DNA of 64,000 nucleotides from Fen-1359 sp963710355 (GCA_963710355.1 CAVPZU010000003.1:1054001-1118000); one strand, 5' to 3'. Positions 15,820 to 24,353 are shown, numbered from the stretch's first letter. The notes: a model not told the origin generated them from the sequence alone. Numbers and translations are program-made.

Positions 15820-18249
15820 TTAATCCTGTCCTGTCCGGCTGCACTGCTGCTTCAACAATTTCAGTTTCCCCGCCCAGAACGCAGGCCTGTCCGTATAAGT
15901 TTTTTCCAGCACCTCTATCGTATGAACCACATCGTTTTTATTCGTTTGCGGTATCTGTGACCAGCAGTGCAATTCATAATATTTTGCCCGCCACCAATGT
16001 TCGCTTTTCTGCCCTGCAGCAGTGACCCTGCCTTCTTCCATCTTGCAAATCTGCGTCCACACCTGTGCAGCCTGTTCAAATTTTCCCAATTCAGCCCAAA
16101 CCAGCGCCCGGCAGCGAAGCAGGTCAATATCGGCGAGTTCGTCGTTTGGCTCGATGCTATTAAGAAGTTTTTCAATTTTCTCTAATTTACTTGTCTGGTT
16201 TTCAGCCGCAAAGACCGCTGTCTCCGCCCAAAATAGTTTTGCCTGCCTGTTGTTTGAATCGGGACAATTGCAGCAGTTTCTGGCCAGTTTTTCAAAATCG
16301 CCCGCTGCCTTTGTGAAATCCTTTCCGCCTGCGGCGGACTCCTTGAGATAATCGATTTTTTCAATAACCTCCGAAAGCAGGATAGTTGCCTGCTGCGTAT
16401 GTTCGCAATGCCCGGGCCGGAATGCAATAAGCAGCCATCGTGCGGACTCGTCCAGCCGGCCAAGTCTCTGCAGCGCAGCCGCCTTGTACGCACCCAGGTT
16501 AGGCTCATATCCTGCTATATTTGAATCCACTATATTTGCAACCTTCTCCAGCGACGCCTTATTATCTGCTTCCAAAAGCAGCTTACAATAAAGCGCCGTC
16601 GCCTCACAGCGAAGCTGTTTGCTCCAAATATCCCGACCGGAGCAATTGGTGATAAAATTGTTCAGTTCCAAAATTGCCGAATCAGAAACAGGCTGTTTTT
16701 GAATTTTCGCAATCGAAATTGTTTTCTCAATCAGGTCTAATTTCGCACGCTCAGACCAGAACCCTTTGCCCTTTGCAGCCAAATCCCGCAGCAGTTTCTC
16801 GCCTCTTTCGCTCTGGTTACAATCGTTAAGAACGGCTGCATAAAGGTAATCTATCTGCGGCTCGGATTGTCCTGCTGCAATCGAACGGTAATTTTCACAG
16901 GCCCTTACTACAGATTGGCAATCAACTGTTTTTTTACCAAAACAATCCAGTGCAAACTTTGCAGTTTGTGCGGCTAACGTTTTTGCATCGACATCGAGCC
17001 TTTCGCTTTTTTTCTGGTTTTGAAGTTTGCTGCTTTCTATGAAAAAATCGACCGCTTTATTAGGCTCGTACGCAGCACAAGCGAGGGCAGCGACATAAAA
17101 AACTAATGGTGTCTGAAATTTCTCCTCAGCCGCCAGTTTCAATAAAAATGCCTTATGTTTTTCCGCTCCTTCCTTCATCGCCCTTTGTGCCGCAAGCTCT
17201 GCCTCAAAAACGCTGGTGTCTTCAAAAACCTTTTCGTCTCCCGCCTGCGATGAAAGACAACCGAGTAGAAGCGAACTGATAATATCCTGCGTCTGCGGAT
17301 TTTCGCGGACAGTTTCCTCGAAGGCCTCCTTCCTTCCAAGCCGATATTGCAGAGATATTAAAGACAATACCAGTTCCAAATCATTTCTGCAGTCGCCTGC
17401 GAAGAACCGCTTTGTCAGCGATTTGAGCTGGCCCAGCTCATCCTCGCCCAATAATTTAATCTTCTCGATTGCTGTCTGAAAATCCGCACAATCCTTTTCG
17501 CCGTTTTTCCCCCCGCCGGCGACGGACTCGAATTCCTTTCTTGCCCGGTCCGCCGCAGGCGGATAAAGCAGGTCGTCGGCGGAAAGCGTCCCCAGCACCT
17601 TTGCCTTCAAAAATCTTAAATCCCTTCCGCTCCGCCTGTGGTGGATTTGCTCCAGAACCTCTATCTTGTTTAACACATTCTTTAGAATGTCGTTTTTTTT
17701 CTGCCGCTCGTCGGACGAAACCGCAAGATAAAAACCGATTTGGCAATTACTCGCGGTTGTTATATAAATATCTGACGTCAATTTGCGCCACAATCCGCCC
17801 GAACCGCTTGTGTCCAGCGAAGTCGAACCAAATCTCGCCTCCCAGTCATTGCCCTCGTAATCCTCAATCTGCTGCTTAAGCTTTCTTTGCTTGTTTTCAA
17901 TTTCCGTCAATTTATCGCTCGCCTGCCGTGCAAGCTGCTGCATTTTTGACCTGTGCTCATCGCTGAAAAATTTGCCTGCGGACTCGTATTCGAGCCGAAG
18001 CGGGAAACTATCCCGAACGAAATCTTCATAAGTAAGTTTTGCTTCTCCTGCCAGGCTGTTTATATCCCCCGCGATTTCTTGCCTGCTGCCTCGATTTGCG
18101 TCGAGAGACGCAGAGGCAGGCGAAAGCAAGAGCGGGGGCAGGGCGTTCGGCTCGACCTGCTCCGCCCGCGGCGGATCTGGCGGACCGGCTGCAGGGGTCT
18201 CAACTGCCGCCGATAACAAAATTGAAAAAATGCAGATTATTTCGGTCAT
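15820..18249 (-). CDS. Large secreted helical-repeat protein carrying palindrome insertions
   Basis: About 809 residues starting with a short signal sequence (MTEIICIFSILLSAAVETPAAG), then a Pro-rich stretch and a long all-helical body with repeated patterns such as ALVWAELGKFEQAAQVWTQI and ALQRLGRLDESARWLL, typical of degenerate TPR repeats. It was probably translocated and acts as a scaffold. The frame could extend to 18366, but the signal sequence fixes ATG 18249. At five places (16324, 17512, 17549, 17631 and 18161) the 15-bp palindrome or a variant lies inside the gene, read as SAAGG, SVAGG, PPAAD, HHRRSG or PPRAE. The ExbD gene is 32 bases upstream. Function unknown. Confidence 0.65.
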   Translation of the reverse strand: MTEIICIFSILLSAAVETPAAGPPDPPRAEQVEPNALPPLLLSPASASLDANRGSRQEIAGDINSLAGEAKLTYEDFVRDSFPLRLEYESAGKFFSDEHRSKMQQLARQASDKLTEIENKQRKLKQQIEDYEGNDWEARFGSTSLDTSGSGGLWRKLTSDIYITTASNCQIGFYLAVSSDERQKKNDILKNVLNKIEVLEQIHHRRSGRDLRFLKAKVLGTLSADDLLYPPAADRARKEFESVAGGGKNGEKDCADFQTAIEKIKLLGEDELGQLKSLTKRFFAGDCRNDLELVLSLISLQYRLGRKEAFEETVRENPQTQDIISSLLLGCLSSQAGDEKVFEDTSVFEAELAAQRAMKEGAEKHKAFLLKLAAEEKFQTPLVFYVAALACAAYEPNKAVDFFIESSKLQNQKKSERLDVDAKTLAAQTAKFALDCFGKKTVDCQSVVRACENYRSIAAGQSEPQIDYLYAAVLNDCNQSERGEKLLRDLAAKGKGFWSERAKLDLIEKTISIAKIQKQPVSDSAILELNNFITNCSGRDIWSKQLRCEATALYCKLLLEADNKASLEKVANIVDSNIAGYEPNLGAYKAAALQRLGRLDESARWLLIAFRPGHCEHTQQATILLSEVIEKIDYLKESAAGGKDFTKAAGDFEKLARNCCNCPDSNNRQAKLFWAETAVFAAENQTSKLEKIEKLLNSIEPNDELADIDLLRCRALVWAELGKFEQAAQVWTQICKMEEGRVTAAGQKSEHWWRAKYYELHCWSQIPQTNKNDVVHTIEVLEKTYTDRPAFWAGKLKLLKQQCSRTGQD
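16324..16338. repeat. 15-bp palindrome inside a coding region
   Basis: TCCGCC TGC GGCGGA, read on the minus strand as E-SAAGG-K in the helical-repeat protein. Confidence 0.85.
17512..17526. repeat. Palindrome variant inside a coding region
   Basis: On the minus strand TCCGTC GCC GGCGGG, a diverged copy, read as E-SVAGG-G in the same frame as the copy at 16324. Confidence 0.6.
17549..17563. repeat. 15-bp palindrome inside a coding region
   Basis: TCCGCC GCA GGCGGA, read on the minus strand in a different frame as Y-PPAAD-R. It lies only 22 bases from the diverged copy at 17512-17526. Confidence 0.85.
17631..17645. repeat. Diverged palindrome inside a coding region
   Basis: TCCGCC TGT GGTGGA; two changes in one arm. 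Read on the minus strand in the third frame as HHRRSG. Confidence 0.45.
18161..18175. repeat. 15-bp palindrome inside a coding region
   Basis: TCCGCC CGC GGCGGA, read on the minus strand as D-PPRAE-Q near the signal peptide. A 12-base string CAAGAGCGGGGG lies nearby at 18127-18138 and recurs beside the copy at 62990. Confidence 0.8.
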
Positions 18250-18281
18250 AAGCCCGGAATTGCCAATTTGTTTATGCAGTT

Positions 18282-18782
18282 TTATTTGCCCTGTGGTTGT
18301 TCGGTCATTGTGAACGTAATATCGGTCAGTTTCATTCCGCACAGCACATTGTATATCTTTACCCACCAGTCGCTTTTCACATCCGCCTCGCAGATAATCT
18401 CGACAGGGTCGGACAGAAACCTCTTCTGGTTCGATAAAACTGCTTCAATCCTGTCGGCCAGTTCCGCAAGGTCGGCCTCAATAGTCTTTGCCCTTATTTC
18501 GACTGCCTCAACCTCGCCAATCTGCACCCTGCAGCCATCGGAGGCAGAAAATATATGTATCTGCAATGGCTCGGTTCTGCCCACTGCATTTTGACCGGCC
18601 TGTGCAGAAGGCAGTTTTATCGGCAGAAAATCCTCTTCCGGCCGCCACTTCGCCGCCACAAGGAAGAAAATCAACAGCAGAAAAACCATATCTATCATTG
18701 GCGCCATACGGGCGCCGCTAAAATAAGAATCCCGGCGTGGAAAACTCCTCAAAACCTGCCTGCGAAAACCTCTTCCGTCCAT
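18282..18782 (-). CDS. ExbD/TolR family protein, second copy
   Basis: 166 residues: a basic cytoplasmic tip (MDGRGFRRQVLRSFPRRDSY), one membrane helix with the conserved Asp (MAPMIDMVFLLLIFFLVAAKW) and a periplasmic domain with the usual ExbD fold pattern. GGAG precedes ATG 18782; the frame reads further up, but into the preceding gene. It shares no close sequence with the ExbD at 13945. No ExbB gene is beside it, so it must use a distant or the neighbouring channel. It is followed by the secreted helical-repeat protein, a likely periplasmic partner. Confidence 0.8.
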   Translation of the reverse strand: MDGRGFRRQVLRSFPRRDSYFSGARMAPMIDMVFLLLIFFLVAAKWRPEEDFLPIKLPSAQAGQNAVGRTEPLQIHIFSASDGCRVQIGEVEAVEIRAKTIEADLAELADRIEAVLSNQKRFLSDPVEIICEADVKSDWWVKIYNVLCGMKLTDITFTMTEQPQGK

Positions 18783-18813
18783 CGCCTCTCCAAATCTTCC
18801 AGTCACCTGAAAA

Positions 18814-19393
18814 TTATTTGCCCCCTTTTCGGAGGGCTGCAAATTCGGCTCCTCGCCGAAGCGCCTCGGTATTTATCGGTATCGTCTTATGATAACGCTC
18901 GCTAAGAACATCTGCCAGGCTTTCTGCCGCCAGCCTCTACGCTTAAAATACCCCTTCTGCCCAGATACGCACCGACCGCTACCATATTGGCGCTGCGGGG
19001 GCTGCCCAGCTCTACCGCAATCCGGTCAACAGAAACCGCAAGCGCCTCGATGGAACTATCCAGTTTCGGCACATTGTCAATCAGCGAGTCGTTGTAAATC
19101 AGCAGACCGCCGGCCTTGACGGCCCCGCCGAATCTGGTCATCGACGCCTTGCTCATCACAATCAGCGAATCGGGATTGGTCACAATCGGGCAGGCTATCG
19201 GCTCATCTGCGATGACGACCGTGCAGTTTGATGTGCCGCCTCGCACCTCCGCACCGTAAGCGGGCATAAATGTCACATCCTTGCCGGCCTTCATTGCCGC
19301 TTGTGCCAGCAGCTGGCCTGCCAGTATTATCCCCTGCCCGCCAAAACCGGCTATAATTACAGACTCGTATAAACCATTCTCAATCGCTTTCAT
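18814..19393 (-). CDS. 2-oxoacid:ferredoxin oxidoreductase gamma subunit (one-base frameshift)
   Basis: Gamma subunit of the four-part enzyme that decarboxylates a 2-oxoacid to acyl-CoA and reduces ferredoxin. The N-terminal signature AGFGGQGIILAGQLLAQAA and the GAEVRGGTSNC motif are clear. The uncorrected frame stops early after GILSVEAGGRKPGRCS. Removing one base around 18926-18936 restores a normal end (ESLADVLSERYHKT, then ALRRGAEFA). The corrected length of about 192 residues is usual. It is the last subunit gene, 18 bases after the beta subunit. Confidence 0.8.
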
Positions 19394-19411
19394 ATCGGAA
19401 TTGTTTTTCCT

Positions 19412-20160
19412 TTAAATTTGCTTATCGACATCCTTCAGACAGCCAAGCGGAAAGGCCTTCGTCATTTCCTTTTCTAACCAGCCGACGGCGTCGGTCGGCT
19501 TGATATGCCAGTACGTAGGACACGGACTCAATAATTCGACCAGACCAAGCCCCTCCGCTCCGTTTATCTGCAGTTGGAATGCGTGCTTTACCGCCTTTTT
19601 GGCCTTTGTAATTGCTGCGGGACTGCTCAATGAACATCGCTCGATATAAACCGCACAGGGCAGCACCGCCAGCAGTTCTGAAACCTGCAGCGGATAGCCC
19701 TGACCAGTGCGCTCCTGCCTACCTGTGTTGTTTCGGTAATCTGGCCGAGCAGCGTCGTCGGCGCCATTTGTCCACCCGTCATTCCGAAAACGGCATTGTT
19801 GATAAAAATTACCGTTATATGTTCCCCCCGATGTGCAGCGTGGATAATCTCTGCTGTCCCAATCGCCGCCAGGTCGCCGTCGCCCTGATAAGAAAAGATT
19901 ATCTTGTCGGGATTGCATCTTTTCATCCCCGTGGCGACCGCAGGCGCCCTGCCGTGCGCAACCTCGACCATATCTACATCTATATAGTCATACGCCAGCA
20001 CCGCACACCCCACGGGCGCTATGCCGATGGTCTTCCCCCGTATGCCCAGCTCGTCAATTACCTCTGCAATGATTCTGTGTGCAACTCCGTGACCGCAGCC
20101 AGGACAGTAATGCGTCACACAATCCTTTAATACCGCCGTTCTCTTAAATACCGTTTTCAT
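19412..20160 (-). CDS. 2-oxoacid:ferredoxin oxidoreductase beta subunit (one-base frameshift)
   Basis: Beta subunit carrying thiamine diphosphate. The N-terminus has THYCPGCGHGVAHR, and the ThDP motif is GDGDLAAIGTAE, with INN about 20 residues on. The frame breaks after TTLLGQITETTQVG, and the second half (GYPLQVSELLAVLP to LSPCPTYWHIKP and FPLGCLKD) is in the next frame. One missing base near 19712-19722 explains it and gives 249 residues, the usual size. Substrate is most likely 2-oxoisovalerate or 2-oxoglutarate; sequence alone does not decide. Confidence 0.82.
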
Positions 20161-20168
20161 ATTTTCAC

Positions 20169-20209
20169 CCGCCGATGGCGGTTCCGCAATTTTGTCCGCC
20201 TCAGGCGGA
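20169..20209. repeat. Two palindromes between the beta and alpha subunit genes
   Basis: CCGCC GAT GGCGG at 20169-20181 and TCCGCC TCA GGCGGA at 20195-20209. Both fall in the short gap inside the operon, so they would form hairpins in the mRNA between the two subunits. Confidence 0.75.
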
Positions 20210-20217
20210 TTGATTTT

Positions 20218-21339
20218 TTAACTTTGAATTTCTTTGAATGTCAATTGTCTGATTTGCTCGAAGACATCCTCAACGGTCGGTATTCCGCCTCCTGACCTGC
20301 CGTAAAAAAGAACAGGCGATTTGCCTGCCGCTGCTAACTTGACGTCCTCGACCATTTGTCCGCAGCTTAACTCAACCGTAAGAAAAATCCGGGACTGCTC
20401 TGCCGCCCTGTTTATCTGCTCTGTTGGGAAAGGCCAAAGCGTCACGGGCCTTATCAATCCCGCCTTTATCCCGTTTTGTCTTGCCTTATTTACCGCCGCT
20501 CGGCTGATTCTGGCGGCAATTCCGTAAGCAACCAAAACTATATCCGAATCATCTAATTTGTACTGCTCACAGATTACCTCGTTTTTTTCAACCAGCCTGT
20601 ATTTTTCCTGCAGCCTGTGATTAAGCTGCTCAAGCGCTCCGTCCTTTAGCCACAGCGACCTGACGATTCGCTGCTCCCTGCCCTCGGCGCCGGTAAGCAT
20701 CCAGTCTTTGGCTGGCAGTTTCCTGACCTCAATTTTCCTGCCCGCTATTTGTGCAGCAGGCTTGAACTCCACCGGCTCCATCATTTGTCCCAATGCCCCG
20801 TCCACCAGCACCATTGTTGTCATTCGATACTGGTCGGCTAAATCGAACGCCAGCGGCATACAATCGACAATCTCCTGCACCGCCGCCGGCCCAAGCACAA
20901 TATTTCGGTAATCGCCGTGACCGCCGCCCTTTGTTGCCTGAAAATAATCGCCCTGTGATGGCGCTATGTTGCCCAGACCCGGCCCGCCGCGCATCACGTT
21001 GACGACCACCGCAGGCAGCTCCGCACCTGCTAAATAGCTAATCCCCTCCTGCATAAGACTGATGCCGGGGCTCGACGAGCTTGTCATTGCCCGCTTTCCC
21101 GTAGCCGATGCGCCGAATACCATATTTATCGCCGCCAGTTCGCTTTCAGACTGGATAAAGACCCTGCCTTCCTCGGCCATTCTTTTCGACATATATGCCG
21201 TTATCTCGTTTTGAGGCGTGATAGGATAACCGAAATACGCATCCATCCCTGCTAAAACTGCTGCCTCCGCCAGCGCCTCATTTCCCGACATTAATACCCT
21301 TTTTGATTCGACTTTGCTCACCATTGATTCGCTCACCAT
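20218..21339 (-). CDS. 2-oxoacid:ferredoxin oxidoreductase alpha subunit (VorB/KorA type)
   Basis: About 373 residues. The N-terminal KRVLMSGNEALAEAAVLAGMDAYFGYPITPQNEI and the following SESELAAINMVFGASATGKRAMTSSSSPG and RGGPGLGNIAPSQGDY are typical of the alpha subunit of 2-oxoisovalerate or 2-oxoglutarate ferredoxin oxidoreductase, closest in my recollection to VorB. The start is uncertain: 21339, 21321, or 21291, where AAAGGG is well placed. The first two follow a short direct repeat coding MVSES-MVSK. It lies just after the ferredoxin subunit gene. The enzyme is oxygen-sensitive and points to anaerobic life. Confidence 0.9.
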   Translation of the reverse strand: MVSESMVSKVESKRVLMSGNEALAEAAVLAGMDAYFGYPITPQNEITAYMSKRMAEEGRVFIQSESELAAINMVFGASATGKRAMTSSSSPGISLMQEGISYLAGAELPAVVVNVMRGGPGLGNIAPSQGDYFQATKGGGHGDYRNIVLGPAAVQEIVDCMPLAFDLADQYRMTTMVLVDGALGQMMEPVEFKPAAQIAGRKIEVRKLPAKDWMLTGAEGREQRIVRSLWLKDGALEQLNHRLQEKYRLVEKNEVICEQYKLDDSDIVLVAYGIAARISRAAVNKARQNGIKAGLIRPVTLWPFPTEQINRAAEQSRIFLTVELSCGQMVEDVKLAAAGKSPVLFYGRSGGGIPTVEDVFEQIRQLTFKEIQS

Positions 21340-21343
21340 TTAC

Positions 21344-21628
21344 TTATCTTTTGACCCTCTTTATCTTTTTTTCCATTCCACAATTTTTAATTTTGCATTT
21401 TGAATTTTCAATTTCTTTTGGATCATCCCGATAAACCACAATTGCAGCATCGGGACAGACTATCGCACACGCGCAGCAACCTGTGCAGTCCTTGTTGTTT
21501 GCCTGCGCCGGGAAGTATCCGCTTCTGTTGGATTGCTTCGATATAGCGATAGAGGCCTTCGGACAGACTGCCACGCACAATCCGCAGCCTTTGCATCGTT
21601 CAAAATCAATTGTTATCTTGCCTGCCAT
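21344..21628 (-). CDS. 2-oxoacid:ferredoxin oxidoreductase delta subunit, 2x[4Fe-4S] ferredoxin
   Basis: 94 residues with two [4Fe-4S] motifs, CKGCGLCVAVCP at about 12-23 and CTGCCACAIVCP at about 49-60, spaced as in the delta subunits of 2-oxoacid oxidoreductases. It should pass electrons to free ferredoxin. The last 24 residues or so (from KEIENSKCKIKN on) are unlike the family and are mostly encoded by a 7-nt repeat array (21374-21415), so the natural end was probably near DDPK and the array was added. First gene of the operon delta-alpha-beta-gamma. Confidence 0.88.
   Translation of the reverse strand: MAGKITIDFERCKGCGLCVAVCPKASIAISKQSNRSGYFPAQANNKDCTGCCACAIVCPDAAIVVYRDDPKEIENSKCKIKNCGMEKKIKRVKR
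21374..21415 (-). repeat. 7-nt-phased array inside the 3' end of the ferredoxin gene
   Basis: On the minus strand six heptads: GAAATTG, AAAATTC, AAAATGC, AAAATTA, AAAATTG, TGGAATG. The same last two (AAAATTG, TGGAATG) end the array at 42704-42738. Confidence 0.8.
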
Positions 21629-21774
21629 AATTTTGTTATTCGTAATGCGTTCTGCAGTCCCGATAACTCAGGATACACAAATGAGTATATGCGCATATCC
21701 GTATGTCGTCAACCGTATTTAGCAGTTCATAATTGATGGTTGATAGTTCGCGAAAAATTTTGAATTTTGATATG

Positions 21775-21809
21775 TCACTTTGAACTTTGAATTTTGAACT
21801 TTCAATTTC
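21775..21809 (-). repeat. 7-nt-phased array
   Basis: On the minus strand: GAAATTG, AAAGTTC, AAAATTC, AAAGTTC, AAAGTGA. Five heptads, close to the array in the ferredoxin gene. Confidence 0.75.
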
Positions 21810-21848
21810 CTTTTCGCGCCCTTCACATTTTCGCCCCTTCACGTTTTT

Positions 21849-21876
21849 TGTCCGATGACAGGTGACTGATGACCAT
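21849..21876 (+). repeat. 7-nt-phased array
   Basis: TGTCCGA, TGACAGG, TGACTGA, TGACCAT: four heptads sharing TGAC. Confidence 0.6.
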
Positions 21877-22011
21877 CTGCCGGTTTTATTGGGATGATGG
21901 CTATCGGCATTTCGGATTTGGTCCCGACGAGTCGGGGGCGCGTCTCGGATTTTTGTTTGACTTGTGAGTCGTCCTGCTACTGATAGCTTCTCGATGTTGA
22001 TGCCCCGTTTT

Positions 22012-22046
22012 TTCTTACTTCTTAATTCTTAATTTATTATTCTTAA
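22012..22046 (+). repeat. 7-nt-phased array
   Basis: TTCTTAC, TTCTTAA, TTCTTAA, TTTATTA, TTCTTAA: five heptads, three identical. Confidence 0.8.
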
Positions 22047-22353
22047 AAAAGCCGCATTTATTTTTATGTTTAGAAAACATAAATAAATGTTATTTTATTG
22101 TAAAATATTTTTAATGAAGTTTTTTGTTTTTTGTAAATTTTTTGAAGGCCTTGTGTAGGTAAATATATCTTGTCTCCTCTCTGCTCATAATGAATAACCT
22201 GTAAGTTGCAACTGTTAAATGGTTAAAATGTTTCATATTTTGGTGTTTGTTATTAGACTGCTCAGCTTCTGTGCAGCTTACGGCTTGTGCAGCATTGTTG
22301 TATTTTTATTTGAATTTTTTATAATTTTTTTTAAATTTTTGTACTTTTTTGTT

Positions 22354-22382
22354 TTGCACTTTCAAGGTGGGTTATATAAAAT
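22354..22382 (+). promoter_or_regulatory. Possible promoter of the tRNA-Thr/tuf operon
   Basis: TTGCAC, 17 bases, TAAAAT at the end of the AT-rich stretch and about 175 bases before the tRNA. The -35 match is weak and the -10 match good. Confidence 0.35.
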
Positions 22383-22512
22383 GCGGGCTTTAGAATAAAA
22401 AAGCAGTTCAACATTTATCGTTCCTGCAGTTTTTGAAAGGGCAGGAGACGTGGGCGTTGTTTGCTGTTTATATGACGCAAGGGAATATTGAGTTAAAAAA
22501 CAACGGTGCCCG

Positions 22513-22547
22513 GGATACGAGCGACCGGTAACGGGGCACGAGTAACG
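22513..22547 (+). repeat. 7-nt-phased array just before tRNA-Thr
   Basis: GGATACG, AGCGACC, GGTAACG, GGGCACG, AGTAACG: four of the five end in ACG. Confidence 0.7.
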
Positions 22548-22555
22548 AATTAATC

Positions 22556-22628
<73 letters not shown>

Positions 22629-22785
22629 AAGGAAGTTGTAGCCGGGACCTTCAGGGCAACGGACGGTTAGGATATATAGAATCTTGTTGCTAAAGTTTCG
22701 GCTGGTAGTTAATATGGCTTGAATATCTGATTTCATAGGAAGAAAACGGTCTGAAACATAAAACAGATTGGAGGTTAACTTTAAC

Positions 22786-24012
22786 ATGGCTAAGGTAGTA
22801 TTTGAGAGAACCAAACCGCACATAAATGTTGGAACGATTGGTCACGTTGACCATGGCAAGACAACCCTTACTTCAGCGATGACAAAGGTGATGGAGCTGA
22901 AGGGCTTGTGCAAGTTTAAGTCTTATGATGAGATAGCCAAGGCGTCGGAGTCGCAGGGCAGACGGGATGAGACAAAAATTTTGACGATAGCGACCGCACA
23001 TGTTGAGTATATTACTGAGAACAGGCACTATGCCCACATTGACTGCCCAGGACATGCCGACTATGTCAAAAATATGATTACCGGCGCCGCCCAGATGGAT
23101 GGGGCGATTCTTGTCGTAAGCGCCTACGATGGCCCTATGCCCCAGACACGTGAGCATATCGTCCTCGCTCGTCAGGTGAACGTTCCCACTATCATAGTAT
23201 TCCTTAATAAAGTTGACCTCGTCGATGACCCGGAGTTGATTGACCTCGTTGAAATGGAGATAAGAGACCTGCTCAACAAGTATGAGTTTGCGGGCGACAA
23301 AACACCCATAATCCGCGGTTGTGCCATAAAGGCAATGAAGGCAGAGAGCCTCGATGACCCGGAAGTCAAGCCGATTATTGAGCTGCTCAAGGTTATGGAT
23401 GAGTACATACCGATGCCGAAACGCGATATAGATAAGCCTTTCCTTCTGCCGATAGAAGATGTCTTCAGCATAAAAGGCCGTGGAACGGTTGGAACAGGCA
23501 GGGTCGAGCGGGGCAAGGTTAAGGTCGGCGAGGAAGTTGAGATTATCGGCCTTTCAATGGAAACCCGCAAAACAGTCGTTACCGGCGTCGAAATGTTCAA
23601 CAAAACGCTCAATGAGGGTATCGCAGGAGATAATATTGGTGTCCTGCTGCGGGGTGTTGAGAAAAAGGACCTCGAACGTGGTCAGGTTGTAGCCAAGCCC
23701 GGCAGTATTACCCCTCATACGCAATTTGAGTCCGAAGTCTATGTGCTTACAAAAGAGGAGGGCGGGCGGCATACCCCGTTCTTCCCGAATTATAAGCCTC
23801 AGTTCTACTTCAGGACAACCGATGTGACCGGAACAGTTCACGCACTAAAGAGCCGCGAAGGCAAGAGTGCAGAGATGTGTATGCCCGGCGACAATATAGC
23901 GATGGAAGTCGAGATTATGTCGCCTATTGCTATGGAGGAAGGGCTGCGCTTCGCCATACGCGAGGGCGGCAGAACCGTCGGCGCAGGCGTGGTGACAAAG
24001 GTGATTAAGTAA
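22786..24012 (+). CDS. tuf: Elongation factor Tu
   Basis: EF-Tu brings aminoacyl-tRNA to the ribosome. 408 residues. G1 GHVDHGKTT, G3 DCPGHADYVKNMITGAAQMDGAILVVSA, G4 NKVD. The switch I region reads SESQGRRDETKILTIATAHVEY in place of the usual EEKARGITINTSHVEY; the key Thr (here LTI) is kept, but the Arg-Gly before it is not. This variant agrees with my memory of planctomycete EF-Tu. The start is ATG 22786, with GGAGG about 11 bases upstream. It lies between tRNA-Thr and rpmG. Confidence 0.97.
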   Translation: MAKVVFERTKPHINVGTIGHVDHGKTTLTSAMTKVMELKGLCKFKSYDEIAKASESQGRRDETKILTIATAHVEYITENRHYAHIDCPGHADYVKNMITGAAQMDGAILVVSAYDGPMPQTREHIVLARQVNVPTIIVFLNKVDLVDDPELIDLVEMEIRDLLNKYEFAGDKTPIIRGCAIKAMKAESLDDPEVKPIIELLKVMDEYIPMPKRDIDKPFLLPIEDVFSIKGRGTVGTGRVERGKVKVGEEVEIIGLSMETRKTVVTGVEMFNKTLNEGIAGDNIGVLLRGVEKKDLERGQVVAKPGSITPHTQFESEVYVLTKEEGGRHTPFFPNYKPQFYFRTTDVTGTVHALKSREGKSAEMCMPGDNIAMEVEIMSPIAMEEGLRFAIREGGRTVGAGVVTKVIK

Positions 24013-24083
24013 TCCTCAAATCAGTAAACGGACAGTTGTGGCTTGCAATCAGAGACAGATTCAGTTACAGTGTGGTTTTTTTG

Positions 24084-24145
24084 CCCGCCGAAGGCGGGTC
24101 AGCAGTCAGAGGTGGGCAGTTCCTTTGTAGTCCGCCTGCGGCGGA
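24084..24145. repeat. Two palindromes between tuf and rpmG
   Basis: CCCGCC GAA GGCGGG at 24084-24098, preceded by a run of T, and TCCGCC TGC GGCGGA at 24131-24145. Both could act as mRNA hairpins between tuf and rpmG. Confidence 0.8.
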
Positions 24146-24175
24146 TTAGCAGAAAATTAAAACAGGCGGTATTTT

Positions 24176-24343
24176 ATGGCCAAGAAAAGTAAAAGAGAGT
24201 TTGTCTGGCTTGAGTGCAAAGAATGCGGCCATCGCAATTACCGAACTGATGTAAGTGTGGCCGAAGGTTTCCCTAAATTCGAGCTGAAAAAATACTGCAA
24301 AAATGAAAGAAAGCATACCGTTCATAAGCTGCGGAGGAAATAG
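24176..24343 (+). CDS. rpmG: 50S ribosomal protein L33
   Basis: 55-residue bL33. REFVWLECKECGHRNYRT is typical. One Cys pair (CKEC) is present, but the second is reduced to YCKNERKHT with a single Cys plus His, so zinc binding may be altered. It lies between tuf and tRNA-Trp, ahead of secE, the common order. The gene is too short to stand out in a simple frame scan. Confidence 0.93.
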   Translation: MAKKSKREFVWLECKECGHRNYRTDVSVAEGFPKFELKKYCKNERKHTVHKLRRK

Positions 24344-24353
24344 AGGATTGGAT

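Larger units (their letters stand above)
21629..22555. promoter_or_regulatory. Long AT-rich control region of the ribosomal cluster
   Basis: The 927 bases between the oxidoreductase operon (-) and tRNA-Thr (+). It holds four heptad arrays (21775-21809, 21849-21876, 22012-22046 and 22513-22547), a very AT-rich stretch (about 22020-22380) and a possible promoter near 22354-22382. An inverted repeat at about 22453-22513 (GGGCGTTGTT with AACAAC and GCCC) could fold ahead of the tRNA. No gene was seen. Confidence 0.45.

Noticed and set aside
24084..24098. Intrinsic terminator after tuf
   Set aside because: The T run precedes the hairpin on the + strand rather than following it; it belongs to the palindrome family.
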